From positions 58,725 through 122,724 of the forward strand of contig NZ_BAAARY010000012.1 of the NCBI RefSeq assembly GCF_039532605.1: a stretch of 64,000 nucleotides of DNA. The letters are read 5' to 3'. The translations under genes were made by a program, and so were the position numbers. The notes beneath the pieces were generated by a model. The model saw nothing but the letters and a program-made list of their open reading frames with translations, was not told where the DNA came from and did no database searches. The DNA comes from Pilimelia columellifera (GTDB taxonomy: Bacteria; Actinomycetota; Actinomycetes; Mycobacteriales; Micromonosporaceae). Each line of letters begins with the position of its first letter. The first letter of the stretch is position 1. This document shows, piece after piece, positions 1 through 8,633 of this stretch.

Positions 1-1026
1 GATGACGCCCGCGATTTGCCGGAGCTGATGCGGTTGTTGATGCGCGGCGGCATCAGCACCGCCCGGGAGGTCAGCTCGGCGGCTGGCCGGGGCATCGGAC
101 TGGACGTGCTGCGGGATATCGCCGAGCAGCTCGGGGGCGAGGTGCGGGTCAGCACCGATCCCGGCGAGGGCACCACGGTCGAGTTCGTGGCGCCGCTGAC
201 GGTGGTGTCGATGCAGGGGCTGGTGGTCCGCGCCGGTGAGGTCACCGCGACCATCCCGCTCGACGCGGTGCGAACCTGCCTGCGGCTCGGCCCGGACCAG
301 TCGGCGCACGCGGTCGCCGAAGGCGCCCTGGCGTACGGGAGCAGCCTGGCGCCGTTCGTGCCGCTGACGGGGCTGCTCGGCGGCGGCGACGGCACGGTCG
401 AGGTGGGAAACACGGTGGCTGTCATCGTGACGGCAGACGGGGAGTCCGGCGCGGTCGGCGCCCATGAGCTGTTGGGCATCTCCACTCTGGTCTCCCGGCC
501 GTTGCCCGAACTGGCCCCGGCCGACCCGGTCGTGGACAGCGTGACCCTCGACGCCGACGGGGCCCCGCGGATCGTGCTGGCGCCAGCGGCGTTGATCGCG
601 GGGGCGGCCCGCCGGGCGCCCCGGGGCGCCCGGGAGTCGCCCGGCGCCGCCGCCATCCGCAACCCGATCCTTGTCGTCGACGACTCGCTGACCACCCGGA
701 TGTTGGAACGCAGCATCCTCGAGGCTGCCGGCTACCGGGTCGACGTGGCGGCATCCGGCGAGGAGGGGCTGGCGAAGGCCGCCGAGACCCGGTACGCCCT
801 GTTCCTCGTCGACATTGACATGCCTGGCATCGACGGGTTCACCTTCCTGGAGCGGACCCGCGCCGACCCGGACCTCCGCGACATCCCTGTGATCATGGTG
901 AGTTCCCGCGACACGGCCGAGGACCGGCGGCGTGGCGCCGAGGCTGGCGCCAGCGGTCACGTCGCCAAGGGCGAGTTCGACCAGGACGAGCTGCTCGACC
1001 GCATCCGCACCCTGGTCGGCGCATGA
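1..1026 (+). CDS. CheA-type chemosensory histidine kinase, C-terminal part with fused receiver (5' end outside window)
   Basis: The reading frame is open from base 1, so this is the C-terminal 341 residues of a longer gene. It begins inside an HATPase domain (G2 box GRGIGLDVL, then GTTVEFVAPL), continues with a CheW-like SH3 domain (about residues 70-205 of the visible part), a linker, and a receiver domain (about 218-341) with phosphoacceptor D271 in the motif LVDIDMPG. CheA kinases pass phosphate from receptor arrays to response regulators; a fused C-terminal receiver is usual in alternative, non-flagellar chemosensory systems. The stop overlaps the cheB start by ATGA, implying translational coupling. 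An internal TTG at 16 is not a real start. The Hpt domain and receptor genes would lie upstream of the window. Confidence 0.9.
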   Translation, partial: DDARDLPELMRLLMRGGISTAREVSSAAGRGIGLDVLRDIAEQLGGEVRVSTDPGEGTTVEFVAPLTVVSMQGLVVRAGEVTATIPLDAVRTCLRLGPDQSAHAVAEGALAYGSSLAPFVPLTGLLGGGDGTVEVGNTVAVIVTADGESGAVGAHELLGISTLVSRPLPELAPADPVVDSVTLDADGAPRIVLAPAALIAGAARRAPRGARESPGAAAIRNPILVVDDSLTTRMLERSILEAAGYRVDVAASGEEGLAKAAETRYALFLVDIDMPGIDGFTFLERTRADPDLRDIPVIMVSSRDTAEDRRRGAEAGASGHVAKGEFDQDELLDRIRTLVGA

Positions 1027-2105
1027 ACACGGCCACGGTCCGGGTCCTCATCGTGGAGGACTCCCTCACGGTGCGGCGCCGGCTGCACGAGGCGTTGTCC
1101 GCCGACGCGGCCATCACCGTCGTCGGCGAGGCGGCCGACGGCATCGAGGCCGTCGAACTGTGCCGGCGGCTACGACCGGACGTGGTCACCATGGACGTCG
1201 TCCTGCCCGGCATCAGCGGCCTCGCCGCCACCGAGCGGATCATGTCGGAGACGCCGACCCCGATCCTGGTTGTCTCCGCGGGGGAGCGCAGCGAGGTCTT
1301 CACCACCTACGACGCGCTCGCCGCCGGCGCGATGGAGGTCATGGACAAACCCCACGGCGACGCCTCCGACCAGGGGTGGGGCGAGCGGTTGTGCGCGGCG
1401 GTGAGGTTGCTGGCCCGGGTGCCGGTCGTCACCCGGCGCCGGCGGAGCCCGGACAGGACGCCACAGCAGTCGCCGCTGACGTCGCCCCCCGCCCGGCGAC
1501 GCTCCATCGACGTCGTGGCGGTGGGCGCCTCGACCGGTGGACCCGGCGCGGTGGCCGAGCTGCTGCGGGCGCTGCCCGCCGGGTTCGGGCCGCCGATCCT
1601 GCTGGTGCAGCACATCGCCAACGACCAGTTCGTTGTGGCGTTCTCGGACTGGCTGGCCGGCCGGGGCAGCCGCCCGGTCAGCTACGCCCAGGGCGGGGAG
1701 GCGGTGTCCAGACTGGCCGGTCAGGTGGTGATGGCGCCGCCGGACCGGCACCTGGTCGTCCGCGGCGGACTGCTGCGACTCACCGCCGAGCCGCCCCGCC
1801 ACTACTGCCGGCCATCGGTGGATGTCCTGTTCGAGAGCGTCACCGCCGACTACGGGGACCGGGCGGCCGGCTGCCTGCTCACCGGCATGGGACGCGACGG
1901 GGCCGGCGGCCTCCTCGCGCTCCGACGCGCCGGAGCGCCGACGTTCGCCCAGAGCGAGGAGACCTGCGTGGTGTATGGAATGCCCCGGGCGGCCGTTGAG
2001 CTCGACGCCGCCGAACACCGGCTGTCACCGGCTGGCATCAGCGAACGGCTGGCTGCGCTGACGGGCGCCGAGGCGACGGGGAAGCCATGGCGACGAGAGT
2101 CCTGA
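1023..2105 (+). CDS. cheB: Chemotaxis response regulator / protein-glutamate methylesterase CheB
   Basis: 360 residues, close to the family length of about 350. The N-terminal receiver (about 1-120) has D58 in MDVVLPG. A short proline/arginine-rich linker follows, then the methylesterase domain (about 160-350) with the catalytic serine in GASTGG (S170), the histidine in LVQHI and the aspartate in GMGRDGA, so the triad is complete. The enzyme removes methyl groups from, or deamidates, receptor glutamates, which resets sensitivity when phosphorylated by CheA. It starts at ATG within the ATGA overlap with the upstream CheA and overlaps the following kinase by 19 bases, so the three genes form one operon. 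No flagellar genes are seen, so the output may be something other than swimming. Confidence 0.95.
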   Translation: MNTATVRVLIVEDSLTVRRRLHEALSADAAITVVGEAADGIEAVELCRRLRPDVVTMDVVLPGISGLAATERIMSETPTPILVVSAGERSEVFTTYDALAAGAMEVMDKPHGDASDQGWGERLCAAVRLLARVPVVTRRRRSPDRTPQQSPLTSPPARRRSIDVVAVGASTGGPGAVAELLRALPAGFGPPILLVQHIANDQFVVAFSDWLAGRGSRPVSYAQGGEAVSRLAGQVVMAPPDRHLVVRGGLLRLTAEPPRHYCRPSVDVLFESVTADYGDRAAGCLLTGMGRDGAGGLLALRRAGAPTFAQSEETCVVYGMPRAAVELDAAEHRLSPAGISERLAALTGAEATGKPWRRES

Positions 2106-4078
2106 TCGTCGACGACAGCCTCACCGTGCGGATGGACCTCGATCGGGCCTTCCGGGACAGCGGGTTGAGCCCCACCCTGTGTGACAGCGGAGCGCAGGCA
2201 CAGGCGGCCCTGGCGAAGAGCGCCTGGGATCTGGTGGTCCTCGATGTGCGGCTGCCCGACGCCGACGGCGTGGAGCTGCTGGCGCAGATCCGGGCCGACC
2301 CAGCCCACGAGGACACGATCGTGCTGCTGCTGTCCACGGAGGCTGAGGTGGCCGACCGGCTGCGCGGGCTTCAGACCGGCGCCGACGACTACGTCGGCAA
2401 ACCCTACGACGCCGCCTCGGTCGTGGCCCGCGCCCACCAGCTGCTGCGGTCACGCTCGGCGACCGGCGCCGACCGCCCCACCGTCCTCGTCATCGACGAC
2501 AGTCTTACCTATCGGGAGCATCTTCGCGCTTCGCTTGAGGGCGAGGGCTACGCGGTGGTAACCGCCGCCGGCGGCGAGGAGGGTCTGCGGCTGGCGGCGG
2601 GCCGCCGACCCAACGCGATCGTCGTGGACGGGATGATGCCCGACATCGACGGACCGACGGTTATTCGCCAGATCCGCCTGGACGCGGCGCTGCGGGACAT
2701 CCCGTGCCTGCTGCTCACCGGCTCCGATGACGACGCCTCGGAGCTGCGGACGCTGGAGGCCGGAGCGGACGCGTTCGTGCGTAAGCACGAGGACCTGTCG
2801 GTGCTGCTGGCCAGGCTGGCGACGGCGGCGCGCAGCCGGACGGAGGCCCTGCCGATCACCGCGGCCGGCAGTGTGCACGGCCCGACGACGCTACTCATGG
2901 TGGACAGCGACGAAGAGTACCTGCGCGAGGCGGGCGCCGCGCTGCGCGCCGAAGGCCACGAAATCGTCCTCGCCAGGCGGGCGGCTGACGCCCTGACACT
3001 GCTCGCCGCCCAACCGGTCGACTGTGTCCTGCTCGGACTGAACACGTTGCACGGGGATCTCGCCGATCTCGCCGTCGAGATCCGTCAGCTGCCGGGCCTG
3101 TCGACCGTCCCGATCGTGGTGCTCGGGCCCGGCGCCGAGCCGACCGCCCTCATCGATTCGCTGGCCGCTGGCGCCGACCACTACATCGCCCGATCGGACG
3201 GGCTGCCCATCTTGAAGGCGAACGTGCGGAGCCAGATCCGTCGCAAACAGACGCAGGACCGGGCCCGCCGCATCCGCGAGGAGCTGCTTCGCGGCGAGGC
3301 GGAGGCGGCGGAGGCGCGGGCGGCGAAGAAGCTCGCGGCGGCCCGTGCGGAGCTGGTCGAGGAGCTACAGTGGCGCAACGAGGAGCTGGACGCGTTCGCC
3401 GGCTCGGTCGCCCACGATCTCCGCACCCCGATGACGGTCATCAAGGCGCTCGCCGAGGAGATGATCGAGGACGACATCGGCGTGCTCGGGAAGCGCGGGC
3501 AGCAGCGGATCCACCGGATCGAGACCGCTGTCGACCGGATGACCGAACTGGTCGACAGCCTGTTGCTGCTGTCCCAGGCCAGCCGCGCCGAGTTGCGCTA
3601 CGACCGGGCCGACATCTCGGCGCTGGCCCGCGACGTCGTCGATGAGCTGCGGCGCCGGGATCCGGACCGCGAGGTCACCGTCACCATCGCCGACGGCATG
3701 AGCGTGCGCGGCGACCGAGGGCTGCTCCGGGTGATGCTGGCCAACATCGTCGGCAACTCGTGGAAGTTCACCGGTCGGGTCGAGCACGCCCGGATCGACA
3801 TCTACTGTGAGCGGGCTGACGACGTGGTGACCTACTTCGTTCGCGACAACGGCGCGGGCTTCCCGCCCGCGAATGCTGAGCGGATCTTCCGACCGTTCCA
3901 GCGGGTCCACACGGTGGCCCAGTTCCCGGGCACCGGGATCGGTCTCACCACGGTGCGCCGGATCATCGAGCGGCACGGCGGCACGGTCCGGGCGCAGAGC
4001 GACGGCATCGGCCTGGGCTCCACCTTCGTGATCACGCTGCCGGTCAGGACGGACCCCGACGACCTGACCGACGCCTAG
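2087..4078 (+). CDS. Hybrid sensor histidine kinase with three N-terminal receiver domains
   Basis: 663 residues, cytosolic, no membrane segments. Order: receiver 1 (about 3-120, acceptor in VLDVRLPD), receiver 2 (about 130-250, acceptor in VVDGMMPD), receiver 3 (about 266-385), a charged coiled-coil linker (about 385-430), HisKA with H443 in SVAHDLRTPM, and HATPase (N box NIVGNSWKF, G1 DNGAGF, G2 GTGIGL). Receiver 3 has glycine (G317) where the phosphoacceptor aspartate should be and arginine in place of the conserved lysine, so it is probably a non-phosphorylated pseudo-receiver. The architecture is that of an integrator kinase fed by the CheA upstream. ATG at 2087 lies inside the end of cheB. 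No DNA-binding output domain is present in the visible cluster. Confidence 0.92.
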   Translation: MATRVLIVDDSLTVRMDLDRAFRDSGLSPTLCDSGAQAQAALAKSAWDLVVLDVRLPDADGVELLAQIRADPAHEDTIVLLLSTEAEVADRLRGLQTGADDYVGKPYDAASVVARAHQLLRSRSATGADRPTVLVIDDSLTYREHLRASLEGEGYAVVTAAGGEEGLRLAAGRRPNAIVVDGMMPDIDGPTVIRQIRLDAALRDIPCLLLTGSDDDASELRTLEAGADAFVRKHEDLSVLLARLATAARSRTEALPITAAGSVHGPTTLLMVDSDEEYLREAGAALRAEGHEIVLARRAADALTLLAAQPVDCVLLGLNTLHGDLADLAVEIRQLPGLSTVPIVVLGPGAEPTALIDSLAAGADHYIARSDGLPILKANVRSQIRRKQTQDRARRIREELLRGEAEAAEARAAKKLAAARAELVEELQWRNEELDAFAGSVAHDLRTPMTVIKALAEEMIEDDIGVLGKRGQQRIHRIETAVDRMTELVDSLLLLSQASRAELRYDRADISALARDVVDELRRRDPDREVTVTIADGMSVRGDRGLLRVMLANIVGNSWKFTGRVEHARIDIYCERADDVVTYFVRDNGAGFPPANAERIFRPFQRVHTVAQFPGTGIGLTTVRRIIERHGGTVRAQSDGIGLGSTFVITLPVRTDPDDLTDA

Positions 4079-4154
4079 GCGCGCGCTGGCGTCGCCGAGC
4101 CTTACGGCTCCCATCCGATGCCGACCACGCCCGGCGGCATCAAACCCCGGACCC

Positions 4155-4898
4155 TTATCTGGCGCGGCGGTAGAGGGTGATGAGCCACCCGGCGCTGAAG
4201 ATCATGGTGAGGACGCCGACGGCGAGCCAGGCCACCGGGATCGAGTCGGGAAGATTGCCCGACGCCAGCCGTCCGTCACCGATGTTGGCGTCGATGGGGT
4301 CGCCCGCGCCCGCTCCCGCGCCGGCATCGTCGTCCGCGGTGTTCGGGCTGGGGGCGGGCTTCGTGGGTCGCGGCGCTTCGCCGGCGGCGATGACGTTGAT
4401 GTTCGTGCTCCCCGCGCCGAGCTTCTGCCCGGTCAGATCGAGGGCCTCCACACTGACCGAGACGGTGCCGGTGGTCCGGGCAGCCGGAACCCGCACGGTG
4501 TACACCGCGGTGACGTTTCGTCCGCGACAGAGCTGGCCGTCGTCGACGCGCTGGTCGGTCAGACGCACCGCGCCAGACGTCTGGGACTGGCGCATCGGGA
4601 CGAGCGTGCCGTTCTCGGTCCGGACGACCGTGATGTCGTCGAGGTTGAGGCGCTGCTCCGGGACGGCCATCGTGAACTGCCAACGGACCCGTTGACAGTT
4701 GCTAAAGTCGAGGGCCTGGTGGCGGGCCACCGCTCGTACGCGCATCGTCGTCCCGGCCCGGATGTTCGCGGGCGTGCCGACATCGACCTGCGCCACCGCC
4801 GGCGCGGCTGCCGCCGCGGGAAACTGCGGGACGATCCCGACGAGGGCTCCGGCCACGACGCCGAGGACGCCAGCGAGGCTTACGGATCGAAGATTCAT
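4155..4898 (-). CDS. Secreted, C-terminally membrane-anchored protein of unknown function
   Basis: 247 residues from ATG at 4898, which has a GGGGAG ribosome site about 10 bases upstream; a GTG at 4919 would add seven residues but has no such site. An N-terminal signal peptide (hydrophobic stretch ending near AAAAAPA) is followed by a beta-rich extracellular domain with two cysteines, a proline/alanine/aspartate/glycine-rich linker, and one C-terminal transmembrane helix (AWLAVGVLTMIFSAGWLIT) with a short basic tail. No LPXTG motif is seen, so it is held by the helix rather than by sortase. It stands alone, convergent with the kinase operon. I do not recognise a family; the fold could be an immunoglobulin-like surface domain. 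Confidence 0.75.
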   Translation of the reverse strand: MNLRSVSLAGVLGVVAGALVGIVPQFPAAAAAPAVAQVDVGTPANIRAGTTMRVRAVARHQALDFSNCQRVRWQFTMAVPEQRLNLDDITVVRTENGTLVPMRQSQTSGAVRLTDQRVDDGQLCRGRNVTAVYTVRVPAARTTGTVSVSVEALDLTGQKLGAGSTNINVIAAGEAPRPTKPAPSPNTADDDAGAGAGAGDPIDANIGDGRLASGNLPDSIPVAWLAVGVLTMIFSAGWLITLYRRAR

Positions 4899-5109
4899 GA
4901 CCACTCGCTCCCCTCGCACATCTCTACCGGTCCCACGCTAGTGGCCCAGCACATCGACTGATATTGGTGGATGGGTCAGTGATGCCGGAGAAGGATGGTG
5001 AGAATCAACCGCGCGGATTGAACCGATGCCCGTTCTCCTGAACGGGGTCAGCCCCCGACCGGCTGGCTGTCCCGCCGTCGGATGCCTAGATCGACCTGCC
5101 GAAGGTTGA
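4899..5109. other. Intergenic stretch with no recognised gene
   Basis: Part of the 462-base gap between the divergent anchored protein and the AA10 gene. I see no ORF with family resemblance here; the remaining part of the gap holds a protease remnant and a perfect inverted repeat, listed separately. Confidence 0.5.
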
Positions 5110-5253
5110 CGATGCGCTCTGCGCCGACAACGCAACGGGGTCGGCTGCGCCCGGCTCAGGCGCCCTGGCTGCTACACCCGGGTCAGCTCCTTCCGGGACG
5201 ACGTCAGGAGAGCCGTCATCGAACTCGGCGGCCAGCTGCCCGCGGGGCTTTAG
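5110..5253 (+). pseudogene. Remnant of a trypsin-like (S1A) serine protease, C-terminal end
   Basis: The frame ending at the TAG at 5251-5253 reads NGVGCARLRRPGCYTRVSSF and a short helical tail. In chymotrypsin-fold proteases the C-terminal block is typically G-x-G-C-A-x-x-x-x-P-G-V-Y-T-R-V-S-x-F followed by a helix, so the match covers the last conserved strand and the C-terminal helix. No GDSGGP block or catalytic His/Asp segment is found upstream; a stop codon closes the frame around 5108. The usually conserved Val before Tyr is Cys. This is a decayed 3' fragment, not an active gene. The match is from recalled family motifs and needs a profile search. Confidence 0.65.
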
Positions 5254-5276
5254 CCGGCGTCCACGGCGTCGCGACC

Positions 5277-5320
5277 GGCCGTGCCGTCCCGGCGGGTTGA
5301 ACCGCTGGGACGGCACGGCC
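5277..5320. repeat. Perfect 14-bp inverted repeat upstream of the AA10 gene
   Basis: Arms 5277-5290 and 5307-5320 are exact reverse complements around a 16-base loop that itself contains GGTT/AACC. It sits 40 bases before the ATG of the AA10 gene and just after the protease remnant. It has no T-run after it. It could be a factor-independent terminator for the decayed gene, or an operator or leader hairpin for the monooxygenase gene. Confidence 0.75.
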
Positions 5321-5360
5321 GTACCAGAATCCGGGTTCGTACGGATCTGGGAGGTTCGGC

Positions 5361-6212
5361 ATGGGGACGTGGCGACTGGGCGCGGCGGTGGCAGCGATGG
5401 TCCTGGTCGGCGTCGTCCCCGCGACGGCGGCTTTCGGGCACGGCGCGGTCCAGCGGCCGGCGAGCCGCGGCTACGCGTGCGGGCCGGAAGGCGGCGACGC
5501 CGCGCGGCTGGCCGCGTGTCGGGCGGCGCGGGACGCCGGTGAGATCGCGGACTGGGACAACCTCCGAATCGCCGACGTGGCCGGCCGTGACCGGGAGCTG
5601 ATCCCGGACGGGCGGCTGTGCAGCGCCGGCATCGGCCGCTACCGCGGGTTGGACCTGGCCCGCGACGACTGGCCGGCGACGCAGCTACGCCCGGCGTCCG
5701 ACCTCCGGGTCCGTTACCGCACGACCATCCCGCACCAGGGAACCTTCCGCCTGTACCTGACCAATGACGGCTACGACCCAACCAGGCCGCTGCGTTGGGC
5801 GGACCTGGGGCGTGAGCCGTTCCTGACGGCTGTGGACCCGCCGCTGGCCAACGGGGCCTACACGTTCGCCGGGCGTATGCCGCAGCGGACGGGCCGCCAC
5901 CTCATCTACACGATCTGGCAGAACTCCAGCACGCCGGACACGTACTACTCCTGCTCCGACGTGGTCTTCGCCGCGACGCCCCGCCCGGGCGCGACGGGAG
6001 ACGATGTCGCGGTCCCGGCGGCGTCCGCGGGGGAGCGGGCTCCGGTTGGACCGCCGGCGCCGACCCCGCAGGTGGCGACCCGGCCGGCTGCCAGTGTCGG
6101 CGAGGGAGGCATGTCGGGTGTCGTGGTGGCTGTGCTGGGCGTGGCGTCGGCGGTCGCCGGCGCGGTCTTCGTCGGTCTGAGGGGATTCGCGGGTCGGCGC
6201 CGTCGCCGCTGA
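5361..6212 (+). CDS. AA10 lytic polysaccharide monooxygenase, membrane-anchored
   Basis: 283 residues with a GGGAGG ribosome site six bases before ATG. A signal peptide (1-26) would be cut between G26 and H27, exposing the N-terminal histidine needed for the copper histidine brace (HGAVQRPASRGYAC). The second brace histidine is probably the one in TIPHQGTF, and the domain closes with YYSCSDVVF, typical of AA10 chitin/cellulose-active enzymes. Cysteines are present in plausible pairs. After the catalytic domain comes an Ala/Pro/Thr-rich linker and a C-terminal hydrophobic helix ending in FAGRRRRR. No carbohydrate-binding module is present. The enzyme oxidatively cleaves crystalline polysaccharide; here it appears tethered to the outer face of the membrane. 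Substrate (chitin or cellulose) cannot be assigned from sequence alone. Confidence 0.92.
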   Translation: MGTWRLGAAVAAMVLVGVVPATAAFGHGAVQRPASRGYACGPEGGDAARLAACRAARDAGEIADWDNLRIADVAGRDRELIPDGRLCSAGIGRYRGLDLARDDWPATQLRPASDLRVRYRTTIPHQGTFRLYLTNDGYDPTRPLRWADLGREPFLTAVDPPLANGAYTFAGRMPQRTGRHLIYTIWQNSSTPDTYYSCSDVVFAATPRPGATGDDVAVPAASAGERAPVGPPAPTPQVATRPAASVGEGGMSGVVVAVLGVASAVAGAVFVGLRGFAGRRRRR

Positions 6213-6234
6213 CCAGGAGCGGAGCGGTCGGGTA

Positions 6235-6299
6235 GGCGAGTAGCATTATGTCCATATAATAGAAACATATAGTTATATTGCCGGCAAACGGAGAGTCGA
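6235..6299 (+). promoter_or_regulatory. AT-rich promoter or leader region of the PAS hybrid kinase gene
   Basis: About 55 bases here are strongly AT-rich (several CATATA/TATAAT-like words at 6247-6282), in marked contrast with the surrounding GC-rich DNA. The stretch ends in CGGAGAG, a ribosome site six bases before the TTG start at 6300. A sigma-70-like -10 hexamer can be read in CATATAAT, but the transcription start cannot be fixed by eye. Confidence 0.5.
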
Positions 6300-8633
6300 T
6301 TGCGGCCAGGCCAACTGCTCCGGAGCGGCCGTCTGGTGGGCAACCTGCCCTGGGCGGCGGCCGCATTGACGGTGCTGGCTCTGGTCGTCGTCTGGATCTG
6401 GTCCAGCGCCACCCTCAGCCGCGAGGCTAACGCCCGCACCGCCGGAGCCCTGGAGCAGGCGCGCACCGTCATCGGCGGCGAGCTGCTGCGTCACACCGAC
6501 CTGCTGCGTGCCGGCGCCGCCCTCCTCGCCAACCGCAATGTCACCCCTGAGCAGTTCGAACGCCAGGTCGCCCTGCTTGAGCTGCCCCGGCGGTATCCCG
6601 GCGCGGTGGCCCTCACCGTGGTCGACCAGACCGGCATCGTCCGGCGGGCCGCCCCGATCGCGGTGGCGGAATATCCACCGGGCACAGACCTGACCCGGGT
6701 GCCCCACATCGCTGCCGCCCTCGACGTCGCCACCCAATCCAACGGAGTCGCGCTCAGCGCCCCAGCGACCAGCGAACAGACCGGATCGACGATCATGTTC
6801 GCGTTCGCGGCGATCGGAAACGGCGGCTGGATCGGCGTCCAGATCAGCGGGCAGCGATTCCTTGACGCCGTCGCCGAGCACTCATCCGTCATGGGCGACA
6901 TCAGCATCGCCGATGTCGTCGGCGACCAGCAGGCCCCGATCGCCGCCGCCGCGCTCGCCGACCGGAAGCCGGTCAGGTCCACGGACATGCCGGCGCTGGG
7001 CCGGCGTTGGCAACTCGCCTATTCACCCGAACACCCGGTCCTGGCCACCCGTGAACGGGTGCTGCCATGGCTGTTGCTCGCCGTCGGCGCCGCCGCGGCG
7101 GTCGTGGTGGTCCTGACCCTGCTGGCGCAGGCCCGCGCGCGTCGCGACGCCGTCACCATGGCCATCCGGCTCAGCGAGAGCGAGGCCCGGCGCGACCGGC
7201 TGCTCGACGCGTCCCCAGTGGCGATCATCGAGGTGGCCCGGGACGGCCGGGTGGCCAACGAGAACGCCGCCGCCGGCGCGCTGCTCGGCCACGAGCCCGG
7301 CAGCGCGGTCGGGCGCCAGCTCAGCGTCGACGTTCGTGGCCCCACCGGCGGGCGATCGTCGTTGGAACTGGCCAGCGATCTCAATGGCACGCCCCTGGTC
7401 ATCGAGACCCCGCACGGCGCCCGGTGGGTGGTCGCGTACTGCACGGAGACGCTGGCCGGGATGGGACGGCTCCTGGTGCTGGTCGACGAGAGCGAGCGCC
7501 ACCGGTTGGAGGAACGGTTGACCGAGGCCCAGCGGATGGAGGCGCTCGGTCTGCTCGCTGGCCGGATCGCCCACGACTTCAACAACCTGCTCACCCCGAT
7601 CGGCGGGTACCTCGACCTCGTCCTGTCCGGCGAGGGCCTCAACGACGACGACCGGTCCATGCTCGACGAGTGCCGATACGCGACTGAACGCGCCGCCGCG
7701 CTGGTGAGCCAGATCCTCACCGTGGGCCGACAGCATGTCGTCGCGGTCCGCGCGGTCGACGCCGCAGCCGCGATCCGATCGCTCGCCGGCCTGCTCACGC
7801 AGATCGCGGGGCCCGGCATCGCGTTCCGCGTCCACACTCCCGCCGAACCGCCCGTCCCGGCCGTCGCCATCGATCCCACCGGCCTCGAACAGGTGGTCGT
7901 CAACCTGGTGACCAACGCCCGGGACGCTTGCGCGCCAGGCGGCGCGGTGACCGTGACCGTGACGGTCGAAGGACCGCTGGTCGTCCTGAGCGTCGCCGAC
8001 ACCGGCGCCGGGATGGACGACGCGACGAGGCAACGCGTCTTCGAGCCCTTCTTCACCACCAAACAGGGTCACGGCACCGGACTGGGCCTGGCCACTGTGT
8101 ACGCGATCGTCAGCGGCGCCGGCGGCACGATCGAGGTGACCAGCGCGCCCGGCCAGGGGACCACCTTCACGATCCGCCTTCCGCTGGTGGATCCGCCGGC
8201 CGAGGAGGCGGTCGAGTCGCCGGACGGAAGCGCCGCCGCGGGCCAGGCCGAGGCCGCCGCCGGTCGCACCGTCCTGCTCGTCGAGGACGAGGACCAGGTG
8301 CGGCGGCTGGTGCAGCGGATCCTGCGACGGCAGGGTTACCGGGTGCTGGCGGCGGCGTCCGGCGAGGAGGCGCAGCGCCTGTACGCCGAGGGCCCGGACC
8401 ACGTCGACCTGCTGCTCTCCGACGTCAGGCTTCCCGGCATCAGCGGCCCGGAACTGGCCAGCGCGCTGACCGCCGAACGGGCCGGGCTCCCCGTGGTGTA
8501 CATGTCCGGCTACACCGAAGGACTGGTGTCCGACGACGGGCGACTGCCCCCGGGCACCATGCTCCTGACCAAGCCGTTTCGCGCTGACGAGCTGGCCAGA
8601 CAGATCGCGGAGGCGTTCGCCGATGGCGACTGA
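6300..8633 (+). CDS. Membrane hybrid sensor histidine kinase (extracellular sensor-PAS-HisKA-HATPase-REC)
   Basis: 777 residues from TTG at 6300, chosen because a GGAGAG site is six bases upstream and the N-terminal membrane helix follows directly. Layout: TM1 (about 18-37), extracellular CHASE-like sensor (about 40-245), TM2 (about 257-280), PAS (about 295-395), HisKA with H425 in GRIAHDFNNLL, HATPase (NLVTNARDA, DTGAGM, GTGLGLATVY) and a C-terminal receiver (about 655-775, acceptor in LLSDVRLPG). The H box AHDFNNLL is that of the kinase family that often carries a C-terminal receiver. The gene overlaps the downstream solute-binding protein by 11 bases, so the lipoprotein may deliver a ligand to the sensor domain. 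No separate output regulator is adjacent. Confidence 0.93.
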   Translation: MRPGQLLRSGRLVGNLPWAAAALTVLALVVVWIWSSATLSREANARTAGALEQARTVIGGELLRHTDLLRAGAALLANRNVTPEQFERQVALLELPRRYPGAVALTVVDQTGIVRRAAPIAVAEYPPGTDLTRVPHIAAALDVATQSNGVALSAPATSEQTGSTIMFAFAAIGNGGWIGVQISGQRFLDAVAEHSSVMGDISIADVVGDQQAPIAAAALADRKPVRSTDMPALGRRWQLAYSPEHPVLATRERVLPWLLLAVGAAAAVVVVLTLLAQARARRDAVTMAIRLSESEARRDRLLDASPVAIIEVARDGRVANENAAAGALLGHEPGSAVGRQLSVDVRGPTGGRSSLELASDLNGTPLVIETPHGARWVVAYCTETLAGMGRLLVLVDESERHRLEERLTEAQRMEALGLLAGRIAHDFNNLLTPIGGYLDLVLSGEGLNDDDRSMLDECRYATERAAALVSQILTVGRQHVVAVRAVDAAAAIRSLAGLLTQIAGPGIAFRVHTPAEPPVPAVAIDPTGLEQVVVNLVTNARDACAPGGAVTVTVTVEGPLVVLSVADTGAGMDDATRQRVFEPFFTTKQGHGTGLGLATVYAIVSGAGGTIEVTSAPGQGTTFTIRLPLVDPPAEEAVESPDGSAAAGQAEAAAGRTVLLVEDEDQVRRLVQRILRRQGYRVLAAASGEEAQRLYAEGPDHVDLLLSDVRLPGISGPELASALTAERAGLPVVYMSGYTEGLVSDDGRLPPGTMLLTKPFRADELARQIAEAFADGD

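Noticed and set aside
4155..4250. Sortase-anchored surface protein.
   Set aside because: The C-terminal helix and basic tail are present, but no LPXTG-like motif precedes them.
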